DNA of 15,505 bases from Planctomycetota bacterium (GCA_016200125.1 JACQFK010000248.1:1-15505), one strand, 5' to 3'. Shown: positions 1-9,762, counted from the first letter of the stretch. Translations and numbers: made by a program. The notes: generated by a model not told the origin, from the sequence alone.

Positions 1-592
1 CCTCTCGAACGCCTTCCTCCCCGGTTTCTGGCCCCACAGCGCCCTCTACATCGGCACCCCCGAGGATCTCACGGCGCTCGGCATCGCGGATCATCCCGAG
101 GTGAAGCGCAAATGGGCCGAGTACTCGCGGCGCGCCCACGACGGCGGGATCCACACGATCCTCGAGGCGGTGAGCGAGGGCGTGATCTTCAATACCGCCG
201 AGGAATCGATGCATGCCGACAACGTGGCGGTGCTCCGCCCCCGCCTCACGCCCCAGCAGATCGGCGAGGCGATCACCCGCGCCTTCAGCCACCAGGGCAA
301 GCCCTACGACTTCGAGTTCGACTTCTTCACCTCCGACAAGCTCGTCTGCACCGAGCTTCTCTACCGCTCCTACGAGGGCATGATCCACTTCGACCTCGTG
401 CGGATCATGGGGCGCGACACGCTGCCCGCCCTCGAGATCGGCCGGAAGTTCGCCCGGGAGAAAGGCGGCCCGGGCTGCCAGCTCGACTTCGTCCTCTTCA
501 TGGACGGCAACAACTCGAAGGGCCGCGCCGCGCTCGCCGGCGTCGAGACCTTCATCGAATCGCTCGACCGCCCCCGCGAATTCAACGAGTAG
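1..592 (+). CDS. YiiX/YebB-type permuted papain-fold hydrolase (5' truncated)
   Basis: The frame is open from base 2 and ends at TAG 590-592, so the gene starts before the window. About 196 residues are visible. Near the start is GFWPHSALYIG, with the conserved His of the permuted NlpC/P60-like (C92, YiiX/YaeF) family; about 105 residues later is VCTELLYRSY, which carries the expected nucleophilic Cys. In this permuted fold the His precedes the Cys, as seen here. Family members are thought to be cysteine amidases or peptidases acting on peptidoglycan or lipid-linked substrates; the substrate here is unknown. The first internal GTG (101) would cut off the His motif, so it is not the true start. 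The following gene is 143 bases away and probably separately transcribed. The family call is good; the specific reaction cannot be inferred. Confidence 0.75.
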   Translation, partial: LSNAFLPGFWPHSALYIGTPEDLTALGIADHPEVKRKWAEYSRRAHDGGIHTILEAVSEGVIFNTAEESMHADNVAVLRPRLTPQQIGEAITRAFSHQGKPYDFEFDFFTSDKLVCTELLYRSYEGMIHFDLVRIMGRDTLPALEIGRKFAREKGGPGCQLDFVLFMDGNNSKGRAALAGVETFIESLDRPREFNE

Positions 593-616
593 CCCGTCCC
601 CCTTTCGTAACAGGCC

Positions 617-632
617 GTATCCGCCCGGATAC
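617..632. promoter_or_regulatory. Perfect inverted repeat, possible operator
   Basis: GTATCCG-CC-CGGATAC is a perfect 7-base inverted repeat with a 2-base spacer, lying 104 bases before the WD40 lipoprotein start and 25 bases after the preceding stop. No T-run follows, so it is not a rho-independent terminator. A dimeric regulator could bind it; nothing in the sequence says which. A good -10/-35 pair was not found in this gap. Confidence 0.35.
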
Positions 633-735
633 ATTCCCGGCCCCGCTTCCCACGGAATCCGCATTGGCGCGACGATTGCTTGCTACACAGGCGGACTCCC
701 CCTGCGTCTAAGGGGATGAAGATGAGGAGTACGTC

Positions 736-2139
736 ATGAGCAAGATCGGAATCGCCCTGGTTCTCGCGTTCGCCGTCGGATGCAGCCCCTCCGCCGTCCC
801 GTCCACGCAGGCGGGACCCGGCGCCGCTCCCCCGGCCGCGGTCGTCGCCGGAGATTCGCCCGTGGAGCTCGAAGCCTCCTTCCTCATCCCCCAGAAGGAG
901 GGCCAGTCGCTCTCGCACACGCCCTCCGTCGTCTTCACCGCCGACGGCCGCCGCATGGTCACGGCGACCTCCGACCGCGAAATTGTGGAGTTCGACGTCG
1001 CGTCGCGGAAACTTCTGAAGAAGATCCCCTTCCCCGGCGAGGTGACCGACGCCGTGTCGATCGACGCGGGCGGCCGTCTCGCCGTCTGGGTGCTCAAGAA
1101 GGGCGGGATGGCCGTCATGGACATCGCTTCCGCGAAGATCGTCGCCCGCGACGAGCATCTGGCTTCGAAATGGGTGGCCCTGTCTCCCGACGGGCGCCGC
1201 GTGGCGGTGTCGACCGGGACGCAGGTCTCCCTCCACGAACTTCCCTCGCTCAAGCTCGCGGAGAGCCTCCAGCCCCACGACGACGAGGTCACCAACCTCG
1301 CCTGGAGCGGCAACGGCAGGCTCCTGGGATCCACGTCCAAGGACGGCACGATCCGGGTCCGCGACGTCGAGGCGAAGCGGACAATCCATGAAGCGAAGAA
1401 GGCCGGCGCCCTCTATGCCCTCGCCTTCCATCCCGGCGGCGGCTTCGTGGCCTACGGCGGCGACGAGAAGAAGATCTACCAGTTCGAGTTCGGGACCTCG
1501 AAGGAGGACGTGATCGCCGAGGGCCAGCCCTTCTGGATCACCTGCCTGGGCTACAGCCCCGACGGCTCGAAGCTGACGGCCGGGGACGAGTCCTGCGACA
1601 TCTGGCTCTTCACGCTCAAGGACAAGAAGCTCGCCTTCCACAGCAAGCATCATGTCGAGTGCTGGCTCTCCTCCGTGGCCTGGGCGCCGGACAAGGAGAC
1701 CTTCCTGTTCGGCTGCCGCCCGAACTCCCTCGCCGGCCGGCCCGCCCTCTGGGCCGAGAACCAGCGCGCCGAGGCGGCTCGGTCGGACGCCGTCCGCCGC
1801 TGCCGCGACGAGCTGCTGAAGGGCATCGACAAGGAATTGGCGGCGACAAAGGACCCGGAGGCGAAGAAGTCGCTCGATGCCTATCGGGCCTCGCTCAAAG
1901 GGGAGGAAAGCCTTCAGACCATGAACCAGCTCGGCGGATGGGAAGGGTTGACGCTCAACGGCGCCTACTTCCAGTCGGATGCGGCTGTCGTCCAGACGAA
2001 ATCGGTCCAGTCGGCGGCCGCTCCCGCCAAGCTCCCGCCCGCGCTGCAGAAGCTCGCCCAGGACCATGAGACCGAGCTGCAGAACGAGATGAAGCGGCTG
2101 GGCACGAGCTACTGCGTGAACCAGTACAGGATCAAGTAG
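736..2139 (+). CDS. WD40-repeat lipoprotein
   Basis: Encodes 467 residues. ATG 736 is supported by GAGGAG at 724-729, six bases upstream. The N-terminus is a lipoprotein signal: a hydrophobic stretch ending AFAVG-Cys16, so Cys16 is the probable lipidated residue. Residues about 45-330 form WD40-like repeats (for example HTPSVVFTADGRRMVTATSD, LAWSGNGRLLGSTSKDGTIR and LGYSPDGSKL), expected to fold as a beta-propeller for protein binding. The last ~125 residues are charged, helical and not recognised. It precedes a sigma factor and a Ser/Thr kinase by 49 bases on the same strand. WD40 domains often accompany such regulators in planctomycetes, so an envelope sensing or scaffold role is plausible, but this is inference. 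No catalytic motif was seen. Confidence 0.8.
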   Translation: MSKIGIALVLAFAVGCSPSAVPSTQAGPGAAPPAAVVAGDSPVELEASFLIPQKEGQSLSHTPSVVFTADGRRMVTATSDREIVEFDVASRKLLKKIPFPGEVTDAVSIDAGGRLAVWVLKKGGMAVMDIASAKIVARDEHLASKWVALSPDGRRVAVSTGTQVSLHELPSLKLAESLQPHDDEVTNLAWSGNGRLLGSTSKDGTIRVRDVEAKRTIHEAKKAGALYALAFHPGGGFVAYGGDEKKIYQFEFGTSKEDVIAEGQPFWITCLGYSPDGSKLTAGDESCDIWLFTLKDKKLAFHSKHHVECWLSSVAWAPDKETFLFGCRPNSLAGRPALWAENQRAEAARSDAVRRCRDELLKGIDKELAATKDPEAKKSLDAYRASLKGEESLQTMNQLGGWEGLTLNGAYFQSDAAVVQTKSVQSAAAPAKLPPALQKLAQDHETELQNEMKRLGTSYCVNQYRIK

Positions 2140-2188
2140 GAGGATTTGCGCCGGCCCTTCGCGTGGGGCATAATGAGACGCGAACGGC

Positions 2189-2935
2189 ATGCGCGAGCTC
2201 GAAACCACCCTCGGAGGCGACCGGGAGAGTTTCCCCGAGACGGTCTGGTCGTCGCTGCTCGGCACGGAGGGCCCGGTCTCCCCGGCCCGCGAGGCCGCCC
2301 TCAACCAGCTCGTCACCCTCTACTGGCGGCCGGTCTACAAGTACGTCCGCACGGCGGGCGGAGCCACCATCGAGGACGCCAAGGACCTGACCCAGGAGTT
2401 CTTCGGCTACCTCCTCGAGGGCGGCGTCCTCGCCAAGTACGACCGCGACAAGGGCCGCTTCCGCACGTTTCTCAAGGCGGTGCTCTCGAACTTCCTCTCG
2501 ACCGTCCGGCGCGACGCCTCCCGCCTCAAGCGCGGCGGCGGGCGCCCGGTCGCGTCGCTCGACGTCCGGGAGCTCGAGACCTCCGCGTTCCTCGCCGAGC
2601 GGCAGAAGTACACGCCCGACCAGATCTTCGACCGCCAGTGGACCCAGGAGATCCTCTCCGAGAGCCTCGCGGAGCTGCGGCGCCAGCTCGCCGCCGAGGA
2701 CCGCGCCGTCTCGTCCCGCATCTACGAGGCCTACCACGAGATCGCCCCTTCCGACGGCGCGGCGCCGACCTACGGCTCGATCGGCCGCGGCCTGGGTCTC
2801 TCCGAGCAGCAGGTGAAGGACCACCTGGCCTATGCCCGCGCGCGCCTCGAGAAGATCCTCCGCGAGCGCCTGGCCCGCCGCGTCGCCTCCGGCCGCGAGC
2901 TCTCGGAGGAGATCAACGACCTCCTCTTCGGATAG
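2189..2935 (+). CDS. ECF-like RNA polymerase sigma factor (planctomycete type)
   Basis: Encodes 248 residues. The N-terminus has the TTLGG...FPETVWSSLL motif typical of planctomycete ECF-like sigma factors that sit beside Ser/Thr kinases. Region 2 lies around residues 40-110 (YWRPVYKYVR, then DLTQEFFGYLL and YDRDKGRFRTFLKAVLSNFL). Region 4 lies around residues 190-235, with the helix-turn-helix YGSIGRGLGLSEQQVKDHLAYAR. It would direct core RNA polymerase to a regulon that cannot be deduced here. ATG 2189 keeps the conserved N-terminal motif; the ribosome binding site is weak. The kinase gene begins four bases after its stop, so the two are almost certainly co-transcribed and the kinase may control this factor. 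A paralogous sigma/kinase pair occupies 15490-13237 on the other strand. Confidence 0.85.
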   Translation: MRELETTLGGDRESFPETVWSSLLGTEGPVSPAREAALNQLVTLYWRPVYKYVRTAGGATIEDAKDLTQEFFGYLLEGGVLAKYDRDKGRFRTFLKAVLSNFLSTVRRDASRLKRGGGRPVASLDVRELETSAFLAERQKYTPDQIFDRQWTQEILSESLAELRRQLAAEDRAVSSRIYEAYHEIAPSDGAAPTYGSIGRGLGLSEQQVKDHLAYARARLEKILRERLARRVASGRELSEEINDLLFG

Positions 2936-2939
2936 GGCC

Positions 2940-5243
<2,304 letters not shown>

Positions 5244-5278
5244 CGGCTACCCTTCCACCGACGTCGAAATGGTAGCAG

Positions 5279-6598
5279 TCACTTTGTTCGGATGAGCTCG
5301 ATCGCGGCGTCCGCGAGGCGGGCGCCGGTGTCGGGCGCCATGAGGCTCGGCGGGCCGAAAGTGCATTCGTAGCCGCCCCGCTTGAAGGCCTCCTCGTGGG
5401 GGAGATAGCCCAGCATCCCGTTGGCGTAGCAGACCGCCCACGCGCGCACAGGCCAGGCCGACTCCTTGAGGCGCAGGCCGTGCTCGACGAAGCTTTCCGA
5501 GGGCTGCGACGCGAACGCAACGTCGCCGATCCGGAAGACCTGGACCTCCCCCTCGTCCGCGCCCTTCTTCATGTACTCCAGCAGCTCGGGAATCTTGCGG
5601 TCGTAGTAGCCCTTCTCGCCGAAGCGCTGCATCCCCTTCCCCGTGCCCTGGAGGTCCTCCTCGGTCACCTTGCGGAAGGGCAGGGCCAGGGTCTTCGACC
5701 GGGCGCTGAGTCTCGACGGCGTCGTCCACTTCAGCGCTGCCAGCGCCTTCGCCGCGTCGTCCGCGAGCGCCTTCCCGATCTCCTCCATGGACTTCTCCGG
5801 AAAGCCGCGCGGATCCTGCGTGTGCATGTTGCCGGCGGCGCCCTGCAGGAACATCGGGACCGGCAGGCCCTTCTCCTTGAGCAGGCGCGCCGCGACGCCC
5901 GGGAAGCCCGCGCTGATCACGCCGTCGTTCCAGTGCGCCGTGGGGTGGCAGGCGAAGTTGACCAGCGCGCCCAGCATCGCGCCCTCTTTCGACCGCACCG
6001 CGAAGACGCCGACCTCCGGATCGATCGGCCCCTCGAAGGCCAGCGCGTTCGGATCCTTGAAGGAGCCGTGGGTGCGCACCGTGCCGTCGCGCATGACGAT
6101 GCGGCGGTTGAAGGCCACGTTGAACTCGAAGGCGGCGCCGAGGCCGACCTGCGCCTCCATCCGGGCTTCGAGCGCCTTTCCCAGCGCCTCCGCGCATCGC
6201 TCGACGAGCGTCGCCACGTACTTCTCGTCCCGCGGCAGCCCCTCGTTGATGAGCGCGGGCCCCGCGTGGTTGTGGGTCGCGGCGACCATGACGCGGTCGC
6301 CCGGGAAGCCGTGCTCCTTCGCGATCTTCGCGCGGATCGAGGCCGTCTCGCCGGCGAGGATCAGCGCGGTGTCGAGCTGGAGGATCGCGCAGCGCTCGGC
6401 GCCGAGCTCGAAGACCGCGGCGCGGGCGAAGAGCGGATCGAGCACCGAGGTCGCGACCGTCTTCGAGTTCGACCCCTGCTTGGGGGTGCCCAGCGGCGGG
6501 GTGATGTCGACCTCGGCGAAGCCCGCGCGGAAGACGGGGGGTGGATCCTGCGGGGCGCCGCAGAATCCCAGTCCGATCGCCAGCCAGAGACGGAGCAG
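5279..6598 (-). CDS. Neutral/alkaline ceramidase-like secreted protein, CTG start
   Basis: Encodes 439 residues if translation starts at CTG 6598-6596. Initiation at the first GTG (6445) would lose a signal peptide (LRLWLAIGLGFCGA) and the family's N-terminal motif FRAGFAEVDITPPLGTP. No ATG, GTG or TTG lies between 6445 and the in-frame stop at 6659-6661, while AGGAG at 6610-6606 sits seven bases before the CTG. Family features: THNHAGP (His109, His111), ACHPT (His218) and FLQGAAGN (about 250-257), which match the zinc-binding N-terminal domain of neutral ceramidase-like proteins (PF04734 type). It lacks the C-terminal immunoglobulin-like domain of true ceramidases and is shorter, so the amide substrate is uncertain. 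It follows the thioredoxin-like gene by 60 bases and is probably in the same operon. Confidence 0.75.
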   Translation of the reverse strand: MLRLWLAIGLGFCGAPQDPPPVFRAGFAEVDITPPLGTPKQGSNSKTVATSVLDPLFARAAVFELGAERCAILQLDTALILAGETASIRAKIAKEHGFPGDRVMVAATHNHAGPALINEGLPRDEKYVATLVERCAEALGKALEARMEAQVGLGAAFEFNVAFNRRIVMRDGTVRTHGSFKDPNALAFEGPIDPEVGVFAVRSKEGAMLGALVNFACHPTAHWNDGVISAGFPGVAARLLKEKGLPVPMFLQGAAGNMHTQDPRGFPEKSMEEIGKALADDAAKALAALKWTTPSRLSARSKTLALPFRKVTEEDLQGTGKGMQRFGEKGYYDRKIPELLEYMKKGADEGEVQVFRIGDVAFASQPSESFVEHGLRLKESAWPVRAWAVCYANGMLGYLPHEEAFKRGGYECTFGPPSLMAPDTGARLADAAIELIRTK

Positions 6599-6658
6599 GT
6601 GAGTTCTCCTGAAGCCGGCCTTTGATTGTCCGTTCGCGGCGGGTCGGCGGGGAGAAAG

Positions 6659-7414
6659 CTATTTCTTCAGCAGCTTGGCGGCGTCGTCGAGGGCCTTGTT
6701 GAGGGCCTCGCCCTTGTCGTCCGCCTTGAAGGCGATCCGGGCGAGCGCTTCGTCGGTGGCCGGATCGAGGACCACGATCGCGGGGGCCGGATCGGTCTCG
6801 TACTTCTTCAGCGCGGAGGCGGATTCCAGGACCCAGAAGAACTTCGTCTTCCGATCCCCGAGGTCCCTGGCGAGCTTCGCGTTCATTTTGGCCAGGTCCG
6901 TCTTGGGGTCGGCGAAGAAGATCGCGACCGGCTTCTTCGCCTTCCGGGCGGCTTCCTTGGCCAGCGCGACCGAGGGCTGCCACATCGTGGGCCGCGGGGC
7001 GACCTTCGCGGTCACGGCGTCGATGTCCTTCAGGATCCCGGAGGCGTCCCGCGACTCCATCTCGCGGACGAGCCCGCCGTCGGCATCGGTGTAGAGGACC
7101 GCGGGAAAGGCCTGGACCTTGTAGCGGTTCAGGAGCTCGGTCTGCTCGCCCTTCCGGGTGCAGTCCACATAAATGGCGACCACGCGCTGGGCGGCGGCGG
7201 CGACCTTCTCGTCGGACATGGCCGTGGCGCCGAGCTGCTTGCAATAGCCGCACCAGTCGGCGGTGAAGAAGAGCATCGCGGGCCGGCCCTCCAGCTTGGC
7301 CTTGCCCAGGCCGAACTGGGGGTCGCGGATCCAGACGACCTTGCCGCCGTGGTCGTCGGCGGAGCCGCCGCCGCCCGCCATCAGGATCGCCGCGATCGCC
7401 AGAAGCGCTTTCAT
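6659..7414 (-). CDS. Secreted thioredoxin-fold protein with WCGYC
   Basis: Encodes 251 residues from ATG 7414. A GTG five codons upstream is possible, but ATG gives a clean signal peptide (MKALLAIAAILMAGGG, then SA) and has an AGGGA sequence five bases ahead. Domain 1, residues about 25-130, is thioredoxin-like: FFTADWCGYCKQL with Cys55 and Cys58, and the cis-proline loop VQAFPAVLY (Pro104). Domain 2, about 140-250, resembles a second thioredoxin-like fold (KPVAIFFADPK...) without cysteines. It probably acts as a periplasmic disulfide reductase or isomerase (DUF255/Thioredoxin_7-like); the partner is unknown. The stop is 60 bases before the CTG start of the ceramidase-like gene. Confidence 0.8.
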   Translation of the reverse strand: MKALLAIAAILMAGGGGSADDHGGKVVWIRDPQFGLGKAKLEGRPAMLFFTADWCGYCKQLGATAMSDEKVAAAAQRVVAIYVDCTRKGEQTELLNRYKVQAFPAVLYTDADGGLVREMESRDASGILKDIDAVTAKVAPRPTMWQPSVALAKEAARKAKKPVAIFFADPKTDLAKMNAKLARDLGDRKTKFFWVLESASALKKYETDPAPAIVVLDPATDEALARIAFKADDKGEALNKALDDAAKLLKK

Positions 7415-7504
7415 CGGGTCCCTCGACACCTATCGAACGAGGGGTACAGCCCAATGGTATCCCGGCTTCACTCGAATGCAATACGCTCCGGGAGCCGAAA
7501 GGCG

Positions 7505-8242
7505 TCAGTCCCGCCGCGCTTCCACCAGCGCCATCCGGAGTTCGATGCCGTCCGTCGACGCCACCCGGAGTCCCCCGAGGTCCCGGCCCCGGAGCCGGCC
7601 GATTTCCTCCCGCAGCGCCCGGGCCCGGACGGGTTCCGTCCCCGAAAGCCAGGACTCGACGGGTTCGGTCCGCCGGAACTCCCCTTCGCGGAGAATTTCG
7701 AAGCCGCTCCGGCTCAGCAGGCCCTCCAGCTCCTGTGCCGACAGGATGCGGTGGATCAGCGGGTTCCGGAGGCGCTCGAGGCCGAGCTGCGCCGCGCCCA
7801 GCACCGGATCGGCCGAACAGATCCGGTCGCACACGAGGAGCCGTCCCCGGGGGCGCAGGACCCGGGCGATCTCCTGCAGCGCCCGCTCCGGATCCTCGAG
7901 GTAGTGCAGGACGAGGAGCGACGTCGCCAGGTCGAAGCGGCCCTCCCCGAAGGGAAGCGTCCGGACGTCCGCCTGCAGAAGTTCGGCCTCCGGCACGAGA
8001 TCACGGCTCCGCCGCAGGAGGTTCCCGCAGACGTCGACCCCGGAGACGATCGCCCCGCGATCGGCCAGCCGCCGGCAGAGGCGGCCGGACCCGCAGCCGG
8101 CGTCCAGGACCCGGAGCCCCCGGAGGGGCCCCGCGGCTTCGAGGACCCGGTCGGCGGCCTCCGGCGCGTCGAGCGCGCCCGGATCCGACCGCAGGCGGTC
8201 CTCGAAGCGCCGCTCCAGTCCTCGCGCGTCGAGCTTCTCCAT
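7505..8242 (-). CDS. Class I SAM-dependent methyltransferase
   Basis: Encodes 245 residues from ATG 8242. Motif I (VLDAGCGSGRL, about residues 45-55), the acidic end of strand 2 (GVD, Asp70), motif II/III (ADVRTLPF...RFDLATSLLVLHYL) and the VLRPRGRLLVCD strand mark a Methyltransf_11/UbiE-like domain. The substrate cannot be deduced. Start choice: ATG 8272 and TTG 8293 are also in frame, but both run into a palindrome and the divergent LysR start, and neither has a ribosome binding site. ATG 8242 leaves a 50-base divergent promoter gap, though its own ribosome site is also weak. It ends 90 bases before the thioredoxin-like gene on the same strand. Confidence 0.75.
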   Translation of the reverse strand: MEKLDARGLERRFEDRLRSDPGALDAPEAADRVLEAAGPLRGLRVLDAGCGSGRLCRRLADRGAIVSGVDVCGNLLRRSRDLVPEAELLQADVRTLPFGEGRFDLATSLLVLHYLEDPERALQEIARVLRPRGRLLVCDRICSADPVLGAAQLGLERLRNPLIHRILSAQELEGLLSRSGFEILREGEFRRTEPVESWLSGTEPVRARALREEIGRLRGRDLGGLRVASTDGIELRMALVEARRD

Positions 8243-8255
8243 CCGCTTGATTTTA

Positions 8256-8270
8256 GGCTTCCCGGAAGCC
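8256..8270. promoter_or_regulatory. Palindrome in divergent methyltransferase/LysR gap, possible operator
   Basis: GGCTTCC-C-GGAAGCC is a perfect 7-base inverted repeat about a single base. It sits in the 50-base gap between the divergent methyltransferase and LysR-family starts, where a LysR-type regulator would usually bind. It does not show the symmetric T-N11-A form at its centre, so LysR binding is only a guess. No T-run follows on either strand, so a terminator is unlikely. Confidence 0.35.
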
Positions 8271-8292
8271 ATAATGGACACAGATACTTCCA

Positions 8293-9163
8293 ATGAAAAC
8301 GATCAAGCTTCTTGATAAAGAGCTCCCCGTCAAGCTGGACTGGCTCCGCTCCTTCCTGGCGGTGGCGGAATTCGACGGCTTCACCCGCGCGGCGAAGCAG
8401 CTCCGGCTGAGCCAGCCCGCCATCTCCACCCACATCAAGGAGTTGGAGCGGAACCTGGGCGTGAAGCTCTTCGAGAAGGTCGGGAGCCGCGTGCGCCTGA
8501 GCCACGCGGGCGAGGCGGTGGTCGGCGAGGCCCGCGCCGTCGTCCAGAGCGTCCGCAACCTCCGGGACGTCGCGCAGGAATCCGAGACCGGGGTCGGCGG
8601 CCTGCTCGCCGTCGGGGCCAGAGCGGCTCCACCCCGCCGTGCGCACCCACCTGGTGATCGGCAACAGCGCCCGGATCATCGAGCGTCTGCAGGCGAACGA
8701 GGTCGACCTGGGGGCGGTGGGCATCAGCCCCCCCTCGGACGACTTCGTCTCGAGGTTCCTCTGCGACGACGAGCTCGTGGTCTTCGCCCCCCTGAGCCAC
8801 CCCCTGGCGCGGCGCCGGGCCCAGATCCCCGTCGCGGAGCTGGCCCGCGAGCGCTTCATCCTGCGGGAATCCGACTCCGCCACGCGGCGCCTGACGGAGG
8901 GCTGGTTCGCGAACCAGAAGATCTCGCCCTCCATCCTCGAGCTGGGCTGCCCCGAGACGGTGAAGCGGGCCGTCGGGGCGGGCCTCGGCATCGGGATCCT
9001 CACGAAGCTCGCCATCGGCCCCGAGGCCGGGGAACGCGATTTCACCGCGCTCCGCGTCCCGGGCTTCCCCATCCGCCGGCCGCTCTACATGGTCCACCTC
9101 CGCCGGAAGCGGCTGACGAAGACCATGACCGCCTTCCTCGACCTCGTCAAATCTTCCAAATAA
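8293..9163 (+). pseudogene. LysR-family transcriptional regulator, frameshifted
   Basis: The N-terminal part (8293 to about 8617, frame 1) is a normal LysR winged helix: LDWLRSFLAVAEFDGFTRAAKQ, then LRLSQPAISTHIKELERNLG, then the linker helix to GGLLAVGA. The effector-binding domain continues in frame 2 from about 8618 (PERLHPAVRTHLVIGNSARI) to TAA 9161-9163, including DLGAVG, DDELVVFAP and the C-terminal AGLGIGIL motif. At the join, the expected stretch of roughly 15-17 residues, normally containing the first effector-domain helix, is missing, and the length lost is not a multiple of three. It is therefore either a genuine deletion pseudogene or a local assembly error. If intact in the live organism it would probably regulate the divergent methyltransferase or the downstream metal-binding gene. 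Confidence 0.75.
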
Positions 9164-9188
9164 TGGATATTCGGGAGGGGGTTCATCG

Positions 9189-9194
9189 TATACT
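9189..9194 (+). promoter_or_regulatory. Possible -10 element upstream of the HMA gene
   Basis: TATACT lies 61 bases before the HMA-protein start, in a noticeably less GC-rich stretch between the broken LysR gene and this gene. No convincing TTGACA-like -35 was found at 17 bases; an alternative sigma factor could be used. Weak evidence on its own. Confidence 0.3.
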
Positions 9195-9255
9195 CTGTGG
9201 AGTCCGCCCTCGATGGGGGCTCGGGGATCTATCAAGAATTTTTATGGAGGCCATC

Positions 9256-9744
9256 ATGAAAGTCGCGGGTCTGGCGTTGAGCCTGATCGCGCTCGTGGCC
9301 GCCCGGGGCATGGATGCGACCCCGGTCGCGGTGAACGAGCTGTCGGTCAAGGCGTCCGGTCTGAATTGAAAAGTCAACTGAGGAAAGGCCGTCATGGACG
9401 GCCTGAAGCGCCTGTCAGGCGCTAAAGAGGTTTCCCAGGACGACTTCGCCGCGGGCGTCGGAACCTACATCGTGCACTTCGACGCTCCGCCCAAGGTTTC
9501 GATCGCGGACGTGAAGAAGAACGTCGGCAAGTACAAGGTCGAGGAGATCCGGCTGAAGATCACCGTGAAGGCCCCCGCCGAGGGGAAGCAGGTGGGTGAT
9601 CTGACCCTCGCGGGCGACGATCAGCTCAAGGAGCTGGCGGCCCTCAAGGGGAAGATGGTCGTGCTCTCGGGCGTCCTCAGCGAGGACGACAAGGGCAAGC
9701 AGACCCTGACCCTGTCGAAGGTGGCCGAGGCCGCCGCGAAGTAA
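9256..9744 (+). CDS. HMA-domain secreted protein with two in-frame TGA codons (candidate double selenoprotein)
   Basis: ATG 9256 follows GGAGG (9246-9250) at five bases. Reading TGA 9367-9369 and TGA 9379-9381 as amino acids gives 162 residues in one frame to TAA 9742-9744. Order: signal peptide (MKVAGLALSLIALVAA), then an HMA fold at about 28-105 (VKASGLN-U38-KVN-U42-GKAVMDGLKRLSGAKEV, then YIVHFDAPPKVSIADVKKNV), then a ~55-residue OB-like beta domain (LTLAGDD...KGKMVVLSGVL). The TGAs fall where HMA proteins have GMxCxxC, here spaced as UxxxU. Two perfect hairpins follow, as expected for bacterial SECIS. Neighbouring genes use TGA as stop and TGC for Cys. The envelope location suggests soft-metal (Cu, Hg or Ag) binding. 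Alternative: truncated 37-residue peptide plus reinitiation at ATG 9394, or a pseudogene. A strong terminator follows, so it is probably monocistronic. Confidence 0.7.
9386..9404 (+). promoter_or_regulatory. Stem-loop just after the TGA codons (candidate SECIS, hairpin 1)
   Basis: AGGCCGTC pairs perfectly with GACGGCCT (8 base pairs) around the loop ATG. The loop starts 24 bases after the first TGA and 12 after the second. Bacterial SECIS elements are hairpins within the coding region with the apical loop roughly 16-37 bases after UGA, so this fits the first TGA. The loop does not begin with G, which weakens the match. Confidence 0.5.
9407..9423 (+). promoter_or_regulatory. Stem-loop downstream of second TGA (candidate SECIS, hairpin 2)
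   Basis: AGCGCCT pairs perfectly with AGGCGCT (7 base pairs) around the loop GTC. The loop begins with G, like the GGUC loop of the E. coli fdhF SECIS, and starts 32 bases after the second TGA. It is separated from hairpin 1 by only two bases, so the two TGAs are followed by two hairpins in tandem, all inside the coding frame. Confidence 0.5.
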
Positions 9745-9762
9745 CCCGGTGCGAGCAAGTCC

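Noticed and set aside
370..2316. Long minus-strand open frame (648 codons) over the hydrolase and WD40 genes
   Set aside because: It is a shadow of GC-rich codon use: it covers genes with clear domains, has no signal or motif of its own, and its sequence is low-complexity.
5247..7832. Minus-strand open frame of 861 codons
   Set aside because: It overlaps the ceramidase-like, thioredoxin-like and methyltransferase genes in another frame and is Arg/Gly/Pro-rich with no domain.
8293..9369. LysR gene read as one 358-residue protein
   Set aside because: After about 8617 the frame becomes Arg/Pro-rich nonsense, while the true effector domain continues in the next frame; the last part is the signal peptide of the HMA gene.
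9367..9381. TGA codons as a genome-wide reassigned code
   Set aside because: The ceramidase-like, methyltransferase, barrel, Cys-rich and second kinase genes all end in TGA with good C-termini, and Cys is encoded by TGC elsewhere, so reassignment is not general.
9394..9744. Independent leaderless gene starting at ATG 9394
   Set aside because: It begins inside the first helix of the HMA domain, has no signal peptide, and continues the same frame as the upstream signal peptide, so it is better explained by readthrough. Reinitiation is kept as an alternative because GAGGA/AAAGG lies upstream.
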